Part shown: positions 25,720-35,008 of the stretch, one piece after another
Numbering within the stretch: position 1 is the first letter of the stretch
Layout of the letters: each line of letters begins with the position of its first letter
From: Clostridium sp. CAG:288
GTDB lineage: Bacteria > Bacillota_I > Bacilli_A > RFN20 > CAG-288
Direction: 5' to 3'
Assembly: GCA_000437395.1 (NCBI GenBank)
Contig: FR898163.1
Location: 1-64,000 of the forward strand
DNA length: 64,000 bases
The notes under the pieces: model-generated
The model's database searches: none
Told to the model about the DNA's origin: nothing
What the model saw: the letters and a program-made list of their open reading frames with translations, nothing else
Position numbers and translations under genes: made by a program

Positions 25720-28408
25720 ATTCGACTATGAATTCTCTGATTGTTACGCCAGAATTGTTAACAACATTAGATTCAACTTTGACATATCTTGCTCTAACAT
25801 TATCAAGATTAATAATAATTTCTTCTTGAGAGAGATAATTATCATCGCCTACTTTAGTGTAGTTTGCTCCATCTTCTGAAATGTAGAATGTACAATTTTC
25901 GAATAAATCACCTGGGTGTTCAGTTGTATTTTGATAGAAAGAAATCTTTTTAATTTCTTTGACTTGTCTTAAGTCTAAGCAGACATAAGCACCAACTGTA
26001 CAGTGCCAGTCAAACCAAACATATGTTGATAAGTCATTATCAAGCATTAAGTTAAAGTCTGCGTGAGCTGCATCAGCCATTACGAAACCATCAGCGGTAA
26101 CTGTAACTTGGTCTAAGGAAAGTGTGTTATAACTTACTTCTTTGATTGAAACCCATGTTTCTGTACTTGAGTTCTTAATCATAATATAACGAGCGTTAAC
26201 TGGGTTATCTCTTAAATCTAATAAGACATTAGCACTATCGGATAAACCGACATAGTTATAGTTTTTAGCATCGCGTGAGACATAGACTTTACCAACCATG
26301 TAATCTGTTGCACCATTAGCGTTTCCATAGAGAATCTTAATATCGTGAATTTCTTTAACTTCTTCTAAATCAATTCTAATGTATGCATCTTCTGATGGAA
26401 CTGAGCCAAACCAACAATATGTTGATTCATCGCCATCGAATATGTTGTCGACTGAACCTGAATAAATAGAATCAAATCCTTCATAAACAATACCTGTTGG
26501 TAAACCTAAAGCTAATTTAACTTTATCGTTTGCAATTTGCTTAACTTTATTCATGAAAGGCTTTAAGACACTAACACCGTAATCAGCATATTTGTAGTCA
26601 ATATTATAAGTGATAACATTGAGAACTGGTTCTTTATGAAGCTTTGATTTTTCTTCATAACTATTACCATTATCGAGCATGGTTTTTAATTGATCATTAG
26701 ACAAATTATCGAAGTCTTTCATAATTGTTAGATAATTTATCATAGCGTTACTTGCGTCTTCTAGAGCTTCGATCCATGGAAACATAGAATCTTTAAGTTT
26801 TGTGTTTTTAGCGTTTGCTTTAAATGATTCAATGCTAGCAGTGAATTTTGTGAAGTATTCAACAAGTTTTGTTACATCATTAGTTGTTTCATATTCAGTA
26901 ATTAATTCTTTGAGATCTTTTGCTTCTTCAAAGTACTTTCCTTCATAGAGGTTTGCGTTAGTAAGGTGTGAAGAAATAGCTTTTAAGGATTCATATTCTT
27001 TTTCTTCTACATATTTAAATGAATCATTATAACTCTTATCAACGTTAAATTTGTTTGGATTCCATGTGTAATCACAAATAGCAAAGATAGAAAGTTTTGA
27101 AGGTTCAGCTTGTTGCATTGGGTTTGTAACCATACCTTCAAATGGAACTGTATCATCAGTATAGTTGATATTTAAAACTTCGCCTTTACCCATTAATAAG
27201 TGATCTGTTGAGTAATCGTTAACTGGCCAGTTTAACCAAAAGAAAGGCTTTTTATTTGTTAAATTTGTGAATTCAGTAAATCTACCTGATTCCATAGAAG
27301 AGCAAACATCATCGCCTGTCCACATGATATGAATGGAATCATCTAAGTCTTTCATTAATGAAGCGTAGTATTTATTTAAATCTACTTTTAATCTTTGTTC
27401 AGCTTGATAGCAGTAAGCACTTGGAACGAAGACTAAATCATTACAATCATTTTTAGCTTTTAAGAAAGTAGCAACATCGTTTAAAAGCTTATTGTGTAAA
27501 CTGCCGTCTTCTAAGAGCCCGCCTGTTACTTCGACGTCATCGGCTGAAATAACGAATTGTCTAACACCAGCTTCATAAAGTTGATTGAATTTCTTTTCAA
27601 CAATTTGTAATGAAGCATCGTAGTTATCAGCTGTTATTTTATTTGACATGAATGGGTGTAAAGCCCAAGCGAGTTTTGTCTTTGTTCCACGTCCAACTTC
27701 AATTTGTTCCTTTAAGATTTCTAAGTCGTTTTCGGCGTATAAATCTCTCCAACATGAAGAGTGATAAGCATCGTCTTTAGGAGCGTAAATATAAATGTTT
27801 GACTTGAACTTAGAGCCGAATCTCATGAGTTCTTTACGTTCTTCACTTGTCCAAGGTATTCCATAGTAACCTTCGATGAATCCTCTATAGTAAGAAGAAG
27901 AATAATCCTTAATTTCTAACTCTCTAACTTTATCTTGAGTTTGTTGGAAAATTAAATCCAATGTGGATAAACCATAATAAACGCTGTCACTATCTTTACC
28001 AAGAATTACAATATTGTTATCTTTAATGGAAAGATAATAAGAATCTATCTTTTCACTTATATAACTAACGTCTTCTGTAATATAGCTATCAACTTTTTCT
28101 TTACTTGAATAAACACCAAGGAGTAAGTTTCCTTTTTCTGTTGAAATATCATCTCCAATAGAAGCTTTAACATTTTTGCGTGAGAGAACTTCTATGGCTT
28201 TATTTTTTGTATATGAATCAATTTTACTTTCATATACAATATTGTATTTTCCACTGATAGTAGAATTTTTATCACCATAGGTGATGCTTTGAACTGTAGG
28301 ATAGATTTCGTATTCGACATTGTTTGTTGTGTCAGCTGTTTTTAATGCACCACCAGTGGCACCGAATAAACCGACAAAAGTAACTATTAATGTTCTAAAC
28401 TTTTTCAT
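25718..28408 (-). CDS. Secreted GH84 beta-N-acetylglucosaminidase (NagJ/hyaluronidase-type)
   Basis: An 896-residue exported enzyme: signal-like N-terminus (1-25), GH20b-like beta domain (about 32-165), GH84 catalytic barrel beginning YRGFIEGYYGIPWTSEER (174-191), catalytic Asp pair D290-D291 in FVISADDVEVTGG, a helical region (about 460-640), and two discoidin-like domains (about 645-770 and 775-896). GH84 enzymes release terminal GlcNAc by substrate-assisted catalysis. No sortase motif or lipobox is seen, so it is probably released or held by its binding domains. It likely supplies GlcNAc to the importer and kinase of the large operon. AGGAGA precedes the ATG. Confidence 0.92.
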   Translation of the reverse strand: MKKFRTLIVTFVGLFGATGGALKTADTTNNVEYEIYPTVQSITYGDKNSTISGKYNIVYESKIDSYTKNKAIEVLSRKNVKASIGDDISTEKGNLLLGVYSSKEKVDSYITEDVSYISEKIDSYYLSIKDNNIVILGKDSDSVYYGLSTLDLIFQQTQDKVRELEIKDYSSSYYRGFIEGYYGIPWTSEERKELMRFGSKFKSNIYIYAPKDDAYHSSCWRDLYAENDLEILKEQIEVGRGTKTKLAWALHPFMSNKITADNYDASLQIVEKKFNQLYEAGVRQFVISADDVEVTGGLLEDGSLHNKLLNDVATFLKAKNDCNDLVFVPSAYCYQAEQRLKVDLNKYYASLMKDLDDSIHIMWTGDDVCSSMESGRFTEFTNLTNKKPFFWLNWPVNDYSTDHLLMGKGEVLNINYTDDTVPFEGMVTNPMQQAEPSKLSIFAICDYTWNPNKFNVDKSYNDSFKYVEEKEYESLKAISSHLTNANLYEGKYFEEAKDLKELITEYETTNDVTKLVEYFTKFTASIESFKANAKNTKLKDSMFPWIEALEDASNAMINYLTIMKDFDNLSNDQLKTMLDNGNSYEEKSKLHKEPVLNVITYNIDYKYADYGVSVLKPFMNKVKQIANDKVKLALGLPTGIVYEGFDSIYSGSVDNIFDGDESTYCWFGSVPSEDAYIRIDLEEVKEIHDIKILYGNANGATDYMVGKVYVSRDAKNYNYVGLSDSANVLLDLRDNPVNARYIMIKNSSTETWVSIKEVSYNTLSLDQVTVTADGFVMADAAHADFNLMLDNDLSTYVWFDWHCTVGAYVCLDLRQVKEIKKISFYQNTTEHPGDLFENCTFYISEDGANYTKVGDDNYLSQEEIIINLDNVRARYVKVESNVVNNSGVTIREFIVE

Positions 28409-28418
28409 AGTGTTTCTC

Positions 28419-30026
28419 CTATAAAATTACGATAGAAAATTTAACGCCGGCTAATGAATCGTTTTGATCGTTTACTTTAACGGCTTTATAATTTTCTTCT
28501 TTTCCTATATACCAAATAGATTCAATGCTTAAGTCGTAGAAAGCAGCTTCTCCAATTTCAGTTAATGAAGAAGGTAAAACTAATTCTGATACGACAGCAC
28601 TTTCTTCTTCACTAGCGTTACTAAATAAGAAGTTAGCAGGTATTTTTGTTACACCTTCTAAGAAAGCAACTTGAAGCTTTTCTTTGCTTCCTGCTTTTGT
28701 GAAGATATTGTTACCTAATTTGAAATCAGCTAAGTTAGTTGAATCAACATAAAGTCTTGTGAGTGATTCGCTGTTATAGAAAGCGTAATCGTCGATTGTT
28801 TTTAAATTTTTATTTAAATAAATATCTTTTAAGCTTGTGCAATTATAGAAGGCTTTATATCCGATAGTTTTTAATGATGCAGGAGCAATTACTTGCTTTA
28901 ATGCACTACCGTTAAAGGCTTCTTCGCCAATTGTTTCAATGGATTCATTAAATAAAACTGCATTTAACGATGCACACTTCTTAAAGGCGAATGGTTCAAT
29001 GGTTGTTAATTTGCTCTTTGATAAATCGAGATTTACTAATTTACTATAGGCAAAGGCGTTTTGACCAATCGATGAAACATTGTCAACTTTAATATGTTCA
29101 AGCTTACTAAATTCAAAAGCGTGTTCACCAATAGTTTCAACATTTCTAAAATCAATTTCTGTTATGCCAGATTCATAGAATGCATATTTACCGATTGATT
29201 TTAAAGTTGATGGTAAAGATATATTAGTGACATTACTTAATTTATAGAAAGCGTAGTCACCAATACTTTCAACTTGGGATTCACTTGAGAAATAAATGTT
29301 ATTTACATTGCATGTTTCGTTAGGATTTGTTGCAAGTGGATAGAAAAGACGACTTGGTATTTTTTTGACGTCTTTACCAAAATAAATATCGATTGATTGA
29401 GCTGCATCACCTTTAAAGAAGACCCAGTTACGGCCATTTAATTCTTCTATTTCAACAGCATCATAGTAAACTGTTTTAATTCCAGAACTATTAAAGGCAC
29501 CAGCACCGATCTTTTTAATGCTCGATGGAATGGCAACACTTGTTAACCATGTTTTATAGGCAAATGCTTCATCAGCAATTTCTTGGACAGGAAGATTGTT
29601 GTATTCGCTAGGAATTACTAACTCTGGAGTATTAAGCTTATATTCTTTATCTGAAACAATATAGTATGTTCCATCATCACTTAATGTAAATGTTAACAAG
29701 TCAGAACTTGTTGGAGTTAAGCTGCCAGGAAATTCTTTAAATGAAAGAGAAGCAAATTCATGTGAATCTAAAGCTTCTTGAGTAAGCTCATTTTTAAACT
29801 CGTACACTGTTTTATCAGTAGGTGTACTTGGTATGCTAGAAGATGAACTTGTAGAACTTGTTGAAGTGCTACTACTAGTACTTGAACTTGTTTTACTAGT
29901 AGAACTACTTACTGTACTACTTGAACTGATTGAGTCACTATTGCTACTGCTTGACACAGGAGGCTTTTGATTATTACAAGCACATAAGAATAACGACAAA
30001 AAAACAAAAATACAACTTTTTTTCAT
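28419..30026 (-). CDS. BspA-type leucine-rich-repeat surface lipoprotein
   Basis: A 535-residue lipoprotein: signal peptide with lipobox FLCACN at about residues 13-18, a Ser/Thr-rich linker (about 25-70), then a run of LRR_5 repeats of the form IxxYAFYxxxxLTxIxLPxSLxxIGxxAF. Such proteins mediate adhesion or binding at the surface. It is co-transcribed with the GH84 gene 10 bases downstream, so it may attach the cell to the glycoprotein substrate. No obvious Shine-Dalgarno is close to the ATG. Confidence 0.85.
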   Translation of the reverse strand: MKKSCIFVFLSLFLCACNNQKPPVSSSSNSDSISSSSTVSSSTSKTSSSTSSSTSTSSTSSSSSIPSTPTDKTVYEFKNELTQEALDSHEFASLSFKEFPGSLTPTSSDLLTFTLSDDGTYYIVSDKEYKLNTPELVIPSEYNNLPVQEIADEAFAYKTWLTSVAIPSSIKKIGAGAFNSSGIKTVYYDAVEIEELNGRNWVFFKGDAAQSIDIYFGKDVKKIPSRLFYPLATNPNETCNVNNIYFSSESQVESIGDYAFYKLSNVTNISLPSTLKSIGKYAFYESGITEIDFRNVETIGEHAFEFSKLEHIKVDNVSSIGQNAFAYSKLVNLDLSKSKLTTIEPFAFKKCASLNAVLFNESIETIGEEAFNGSALKQVIAPASLKTIGYKAFYNCTSLKDIYLNKNLKTIDDYAFYNSESLTRLYVDSTNLADFKLGNNIFTKAGSKEKLQVAFLEGVTKIPANFLFSNASEEESAVVSELVLPSSLTEIGEAAFYDLSIESIWYIGKEENYKAVKVNDQNDSLAGVKFSIVIL

Positions 30027-30145
30027 AATAATTCTTAAGTAATTATTTGCATATCGATATATAGGCTAACTTATTTTATCGACTGTAGGCAAATTAATTA
30101 AATTCTTCTCATATATCTCAGCAAATTACTTTCCTTTCTAATTAA
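30027..30145 (-). promoter_or_regulatory. About 110-nt leader of the LRR/GH84 transcript
   Basis: The predicted transcription start is near 30139, leaving a long leader with no AGGAGG-like site next to the start codon. Minus-strand ATTTGC and GCAAAT bracket an internal region of the leader, and the palindrome TATCGATA is inside. It could hold a translational control structure; no known family is recognised. Confidence 0.3.
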
Positions 30146-30215
30146 ATTCTAGCAAGTCGATGAACAATATTCAACATATTTTTAACTAACTTAAAAAACA
30201 ATGTAATCGTTTACT
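30146..30215 (-). promoter_or_regulatory. Promoter and CcpA cre site of the LRR/GH84 operon
   Basis: On the minus strand TTGAAT (30174-30169) and TAGAAT (30151-30146) are 17 bp apart. ATGTAATCGTTTACT at 30201-30215 fits WTGNAANCGNWNNCW at all fixed positions and lies about 30 bp upstream of the -35. Confidence 0.7.
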
Positions 30216-30272
30216 TTACACCTATTTTTTAAATAATATAAATTTTATTTATTAATTTTTTAATTTAGTGTA

Positions 30273-30294
30273 TTTTTTCACACGTGTAAAAAAA
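30273..30294. promoter_or_regulatory. ACACGTGT palindrome in T/A-run flanks
   Basis: ACACGTGT (30280-30287) is a perfect palindrome flanked by six T (then C) and seven A, so almost the whole 22 bp is symmetric. It lies between divergent genes, about 100 bp before the glycosyltransferase, and resembles an operator. TATAAT near 30356 is the likely -10 for that gene. Confidence 0.35.
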
Positions 30295-30388
30295 TAGATT
30301 GACTTTTTAAAAAAATTGATGATTAACAAGTTATTTTATTTAAATCTAATATAGTGTATAATTTATATTAAGAATTAAGGAGATTAGT

Positions 30389-31330
30389 ATGGATAAAATT
30401 GCAGTTTTAATTCCATGTTATAATGAAGAACTTTCTATAGTAAAAGTTATTCAAGATTGTCATAGATATATACCTGAAGCTAAAGTGTATGTTTATGATA
30501 ATAACTCAACAGATAAATCAGTAGAATTAGCAAACCAAGCAGGTGCAATTGTAAGACATGAATATCAACAAGGCAAAGGCAATGTTGTTAGAAGAATGTT
30601 TAGAGAAATTGATGCCATGTGTTATATCATGGTTGATGCTGATGATACATATGATTTATCATCTGCTCCAAAGATGATTGATTTAGTCTTAAAGCACAAC
30701 GCTGATATGGTTGTAGGAGATAGACTCTCATCCACATACTTTACCGAAAATAAAAGACCATTTCACAATTTTGGCAATAGTTTAGTTAGATTTTCTACCA
30801 ATCATGTTTTCCACGGCAATATTCGTGATGTTATGACAGGCTTTAGAGCTTTTAGTTATCAATATGTTAAATCGTTCCCATGCTTATCTAGTGGATTTGA
30901 AATTGAAACAGAAATGACGATATTTTCACTCGACAAAAAGATGCAGCTTGAAAATGTTGTTATTCAATATAAAGATAGACAAAAAGGAAGCTTCTCAAAG
31001 CTTAATACTGTAAGTGATGGAATTAAAGTAATGCTTACAATAGCAAGATTAACAAAGTGTTATAGACCAATGTTTTACTATGGAATATTAGCTTTATTAT
31101 CATTTATCGTTGGATTAGCTTTTGGTATTCCAGGAGTTTTAAAAGCAATAGGAGTTAATTTCTCATCTTATATTCTTATAGGAATCGGTGCATTGTTTAT
31201 TTTAATAGCTTTCTTACTATTGATTACTGGATCAATGTTAAAAGTTCAACATATTAAAGAAAAGCAATCGTTTGAACATACTCTTTACGAGATTAATCAA
31301 GATTATAAAAAACATGTTAATTCTAAATAA
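30389..31330 (+). CDS. Family 2 glycosyltransferase with two C-terminal membrane helices
   Basis: A 313-residue GT2 enzyme of the dolichyl/undecaprenyl-phosphate sugar transferase kind. IAVLIPCYNEELSIVKVI at residues 4-21, VYDNNSTDKS, YIMVDADDTYDLS (DxD-like metal site) and VMTGFRAFS are present. Two hydrophobic helices lie at about 230-290. It probably loads a sugar onto a lipid carrier for cell-surface polymers; the donor is unknown. AAGGAG precedes the ATG, and a terminator follows. Confidence 0.88.
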   Translation: MDKIAVLIPCYNEELSIVKVIQDCHRYIPEAKVYVYDNNSTDKSVELANQAGAIVRHEYQQGKGNVVRRMFREIDAMCYIMVDADDTYDLSSAPKMIDLVLKHNADMVVGDRLSSTYFTENKRPFHNFGNSLVRFSTNHVFHGNIRDVMTGFRAFSYQYVKSFPCLSSGFEIETEMTIFSLDKKMQLENVVIQYKDRQKGSFSKLNTVSDGIKVMLTIARLTKCYRPMFYYGILALLSFIVGLAFGIPGVLKAIGVNFSSYILIGIGALFILIAFLLLITGSMLKVQHIKEKQSFEHTLYEINQDYKKHVNSK

Positions 31331-31335
31331 ATAAC

Positions 31336-31358
31336 AGCGCTCATAGAGCGCTTTTTTA
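31336..31358 (+). terminator. Terminator after the glycosyltransferase gene
   Basis: AGCGCTC (31336-31342) pairs with GAGCGCT (31346-31352), then a run of six T. Confidence 0.88.
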
Positions 31359-31638
31359 GTCTATATTTATAAAAAGTTATATTATTTTGTCCCTTTTTAA
31401 TATTTTTTATCTAAAAACCTTAGCTTTTAAGTAGGTATAAATAATACTTAAATCAATAAAGAGTAATATTGTAATTGTCAATAATTTTGTGTAGTGTTTA
31501 TAGGTCAAAAATTTTGGCTTTATTACCTTTAAATTGTAAAGAAATTAAAATTTGTTAAAGAAGTGAGCAAAAACATATTAAAACTTACGGTTATATATAG
31601 TGAAGGGGATAAGTATACGCTTTAAATTTTACTTATAG
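31359..31638. other. AT-rich gap with no recognisable feature
   Basis: About 280 bases between the terminator and the end of the convergent membrane-protein gene. I see no open frame, tRNA or structured RNA in it. Confidence 0.4.
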
Positions 31639-34098
31639 TTATTGAATATTATTTATAACTTTCTTTTCAGTAAGTATATTGCTTGTTATTGCTACTAGTA
31701 TTAGTGATACAAGTGGAATTATAAAACTATTTGAATATGGCGATGTATTATAGTGTCCCCAGAAAGATGTGTAGTGGAATAATAATCCATTAACATCTTC
31801 GCCAGTTAATCCATCAAATCTTACAAATATATAATCGAAGCAAATTATAGTACTAATTATTAATACAAAGATAATAACTTTAAATAGTGGCTCTATCACT
31901 TTTTTGTTATCGCTATATTTATCGAATAATTTAGATATAGTTATAAATGTTGAAAAAGCCATTATCGGGAAAATATCAAGATTATATCTTACGCATATTC
32001 CTGCATAACTAGCAGTTATAGTACTGATTATTAAGCTAGCAATAGGAAGAAGGATAATACTTGATTTAATATAGTTATCTTCTTCTTTTCTAAAGCATAA
32101 TGGAATAGCAAAGCAAACTAAGAATATAGGTGCAAAGAAAAGACCTATTGTGTAAGAAGTATATGGATGAGTTTCCATACTTATATAACAGTAAGAAGCA
32201 TCAAAGAAAGGCATGCCGTTTGTGGAATTACAAAAAGCTGGTAGTTGTAAATAAAAATGGAAAATAGCACTTATTAAAGCTTTGCTGCTGAAAGGTAAAT
32301 TTGTTTGATCAGTAACTGTCAATTGATATGATTGACCAAATTCAAAGAAAGAGTTAAATCTTGCTTTGTTAAAAAGCATTACTCCTATAGCCCCGACGAT
32401 TACTATTGCAAAACATGGGATAAACTTTATAATATTTTTCTTCCAAGCTTTGTTTTCAAAAAGCATTTTAAGGTATAAAGGAGCTAAAAATATAAAGGTT
32501 ACAATTAAGTTTGGACGACTTAAAACAAGTAAAACGATAGTTACAGCTGATAGTGTTAAATATGTTATTCGACTATTTGTTTTAGAATTATAAGCTTTTA
32601 AAACAAAGAAGAAAGTTAAGAACATATTGGCTATACCATATGCGTATGGAATGTGGTAAATTCCTTCAACATAATATCCTGTTTTATAAGATGTTATATA
32701 AAAAGTTAAAGATAAAGATATGCTACATAATAAAAGGAAAGCTGTAAATTTAAAATTGTTTTTCTTTGTGAAGGCTTTGACTGCTTCAATTTCAGCTAAC
32801 AACAAACTAAATAGTGAGATTATCATTCCCATTTGTTGTATGCTAGCTATGCTTGGAATATATCCCCCAGAAATATAGTAGACTGGTAGCATAAATAAAA
32901 TGACAGGAGCTATTCCATAATAACAATAATATTTTCCGTTATAGAAGGCATGATCCCAATAATATGGAATGCCATTTCTACTATTTGTATCATAAGGATT
33001 TGGCAAAGCTATTAATCTATCATCAACAGGCAAATCCAAACTAAGTCTATTTTTCATAACAGCATCAAACTGTTGAAAATAAATATTGGAATTTTGAATA
33101 TCAATAGAACTATATTGAACTAGGAATTTATCTTTGAATATAAATAAAACAGATATTAAATAGGCTAATAATGTAATGCCAAAAATGCAAAGTAGTCCAT
33201 ATTCTAACTTCTTATAGCTACTATCATTATTTTTGAGCGATTGACCAAATTTTTTGCTTATAGTAGGTAAGAAAACAATAAGTGATAATAGTGATATAAT
33301 ACATACTTGTCTTATAGTGTTAAATGCAAAAGGCATTTGTGCATTTAAAGTTATACTCTTTAAATATAAGTCTGGATTTTTAAAGTATTTATCTTCGTGA
33401 TCATTTTTAATATTAAATCTTATTTGAAGGGATTGGGTCTCCCCTACTCTTCCAATATCCATATAATTATAAAGATCTGTTTTAGGGTTTGTTAAAAATG
33501 AGAATTCTTGTGAACTTGTTTTAAAATATGTTTCGACGTTGAGACTAACATTATTAAAAGTAAAGTAAATGTTTTTTAGTGTAATATCAGTAGTATCTAT
33601 TGTAATAGTTCCGTCGCTCGGAATATATATAAGACCTTCATCTGTTAATTTAGCGCCATTAGATAATTTAATTTTTTCTGAAGTTAAAGATATTGTTTCT
33701 TTTTTATAGTGTTGATTGAATCCTTGAAAATTGAAATACGATACTTCCAAAATGAAGCTTATTATAAATATTCCAAGAAGTGCAAATCTAGAGCTTTTAT
33801 ACTCTTTATTTTCTTTTTTAACGAATTTTTTATATAGAGTTTCTAAGTTAATAACTTTAGCTAATATATAGTTAAAAAAGTTAATAGGTAACAAATTAAC
33901 ATGTGACGTATGTGGAAAAACAATATGTATTATTCCCAATGTTATTACGCTAATTATAAAATATGATATAAAGTCAAAGAGCAAATTAAACGATAATATT
34001 TCTTTAATTGTCTTCTTTTTAAAAATTATGTAATAAGCGTTTTCTATTAAGGCAAGTAATATAAAAAAAGGAAGTGTTATAGCTAGATCTATTAACAT
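31639..34098 (-). CDS. Large polytopic membrane protein, GT-C-like
   Basis: An 819-residue protein with about 16 predicted membrane helices. A beta-rich extracytoplasmic section lies near residues 145-255 and another loop near 345-390 (NGIPYYWDHAFYNGKYYCYYGIAPV). The Trp-Asp and Tyr/Gly-rich loop with LPNPYD and YCYYG patterns occurs in uncharacterised Firmicutes proteins that resemble GT-C glycosyltransferases such as those using polyprenyl-linked donors. With the GT2 enzyme next to it, a role in glycosylating a surface polymer is plausible. AAGGAG precedes the ATG. Confidence 0.6.
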   Translation of the reverse strand: MLIDLAITLPFFILLALIENAYYIIFKKKTIKEILSFNLLFDFISYFIISVITLGIIHIVFPHTSHVNLLPINFFNYILAKVINLETLYKKFVKKENKEYKSSRFALLGIFIISFILEVSYFNFQGFNQHYKKETISLTSEKIKLSNGAKLTDEGLIYIPSDGTITIDTTDITLKNIYFTFNNVSLNVETYFKTSSQEFSFLTNPKTDLYNYMDIGRVGETQSLQIRFNIKNDHEDKYFKNPDLYLKSITLNAQMPFAFNTIRQVCIISLLSLIVFLPTISKKFGQSLKNNDSSYKKLEYGLLCIFGITLLAYLISVLFIFKDKFLVQYSSIDIQNSNIYFQQFDAVMKNRLSLDLPVDDRLIALPNPYDTNSRNGIPYYWDHAFYNGKYYCYYGIAPVILFMLPVYYISGGYIPSIASIQQMGMIISLFSLLLAEIEAVKAFTKKNNFKFTAFLLLCSISLSLTFYITSYKTGYYVEGIYHIPYAYGIANMFLTFFFVLKAYNSKTNSRITYLTLSAVTIVLLVLSRPNLIVTFIFLAPLYLKMLFENKAWKKNIIKFIPCFAIVIVGAIGVMLFNKARFNSFFEFGQSYQLTVTDQTNLPFSSKALISAIFHFYLQLPAFCNSTNGMPFFDASYCYISMETHPYTSYTIGLFFAPIFLVCFAIPLCFRKEEDNYIKSSIILLPIASLIISTITASYAGICVRYNLDIFPIMAFSTFITISKLFDKYSDNKKVIEPLFKVIIFVLIISTIICFDYIFVRFDGLTGEDVNGLLFHYTSFWGHYNTSPYSNSFIIPLVSLILVAITSNILTEKKVINNIQ

Positions 34099-34222
34099 AT
34101 TCTTCTCCTTTCAAAACCAATAATAAGAGTATACCATTATTTATAATAAATAAAAAACATTCTATAAAAAGTATTTTTGTGGACAATTAAAAACTACTAT
34201 TTATATATTAAACACTTTAAGG

Positions 34223-35008
34223 TTATTTTCTTGTTTGTTGTATTTCTTCTAGATGGCTTAAATAATAAATGCTCCAGTCGTAACTTTTTAAAAATTCTCC
34301 TTTAAACACTGTTAAGTCTTTACCATCTAAAAAGTTCCAATAATCGCAATCGATATTTTTAGATATTAAAGATAGTTCTCCTCTATTTGAAACGACACAC
34401 TCAAAATCAATTTCTTTAAGAGTTTTATGCAATCTCCATACGGCATCCCTATAAAGTTTCTTTGATTTTTCTAAATCGTGATCAGGCCATAGTTGAGATA
34501 TAGCATCATACATTGTTAGGCCACGCTCTCTATAAACTAATAACAGTGCAAATAATTCTTTAGCTTTACTTGAAGAAAATAATATTCTTTCATTATTAAT
34601 ATAGCAATCAAAGGTATCAAACATATTTACTTTTAATATTTTTATTTCGTTAGAAATAGTTCTTATAATTTTTGAAACATCTTCTTTACTGTATGGTTTA
34701 TATATAAATCCTACTACGTTATTTTTAATGCTTTTATCTAGATCGTTAATAGTTATTGTTAATCCAGTTATAAAAACAATTTTTGTTTTTGGCTTAATTT
34801 TTAAGATCTTTTTTGCTAATGAAATACCATCGATATTAGGCATTCGTATATCTAAAAAAGCTGAATCAATATGATTATTTGTGACGTAATTTAATATTGC
34901 TTCTTCATTATCTTGAAAAAACTTGTACTCTAAACCACTCTCGTGAATTATTTCATTTAAAAATACAAAAAGTGCACTTATTTCATCATCGACAATTAAT
35001 AGCTTCAT
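34223..35008 (-). CDS. Response regulator with receiver and BTAD/SARP-like winged-helix output
   Basis: A 261-residue regulator. The receiver domain (1-125) has LLIVDDE, phospho-acceptor Asp in FLDIRMPNIDG at about residue 55, and the switch Lys in YKPYS. The output part (about 135-255) is not LytTR. KELFALLLVYRERGLTMYDAISQLWPD followed by LYRDAVWRLHKTL matches OmpR-fold domains of the SARP/BTAD kind. Its start overlaps the kinase stop codon (TAATGA), so the pair is coupled. Confidence 0.82.
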   Translation of the reverse strand: MKLLIVDDEISALFVFLNEIIHESGLEYKFFQDNEEAILNYVTNNHIDSAFLDIRMPNIDGISLAKKILKIKPKTKIVFITGLTITINDLDKSIKNNVVGFIYKPYSKEDVSKIIRTISNEIKILKVNMFDTFDCYINNERILFSSSKAKELFALLLVYRERGLTMYDAISQLWPDHDLEKSKKLYRDAVWRLHKTLKEIDFECVVSNRGELSLISKNIDCDYWNFLDGKDLTVFKGEFLKSYDWSIYYLSHLEEIQQTRK

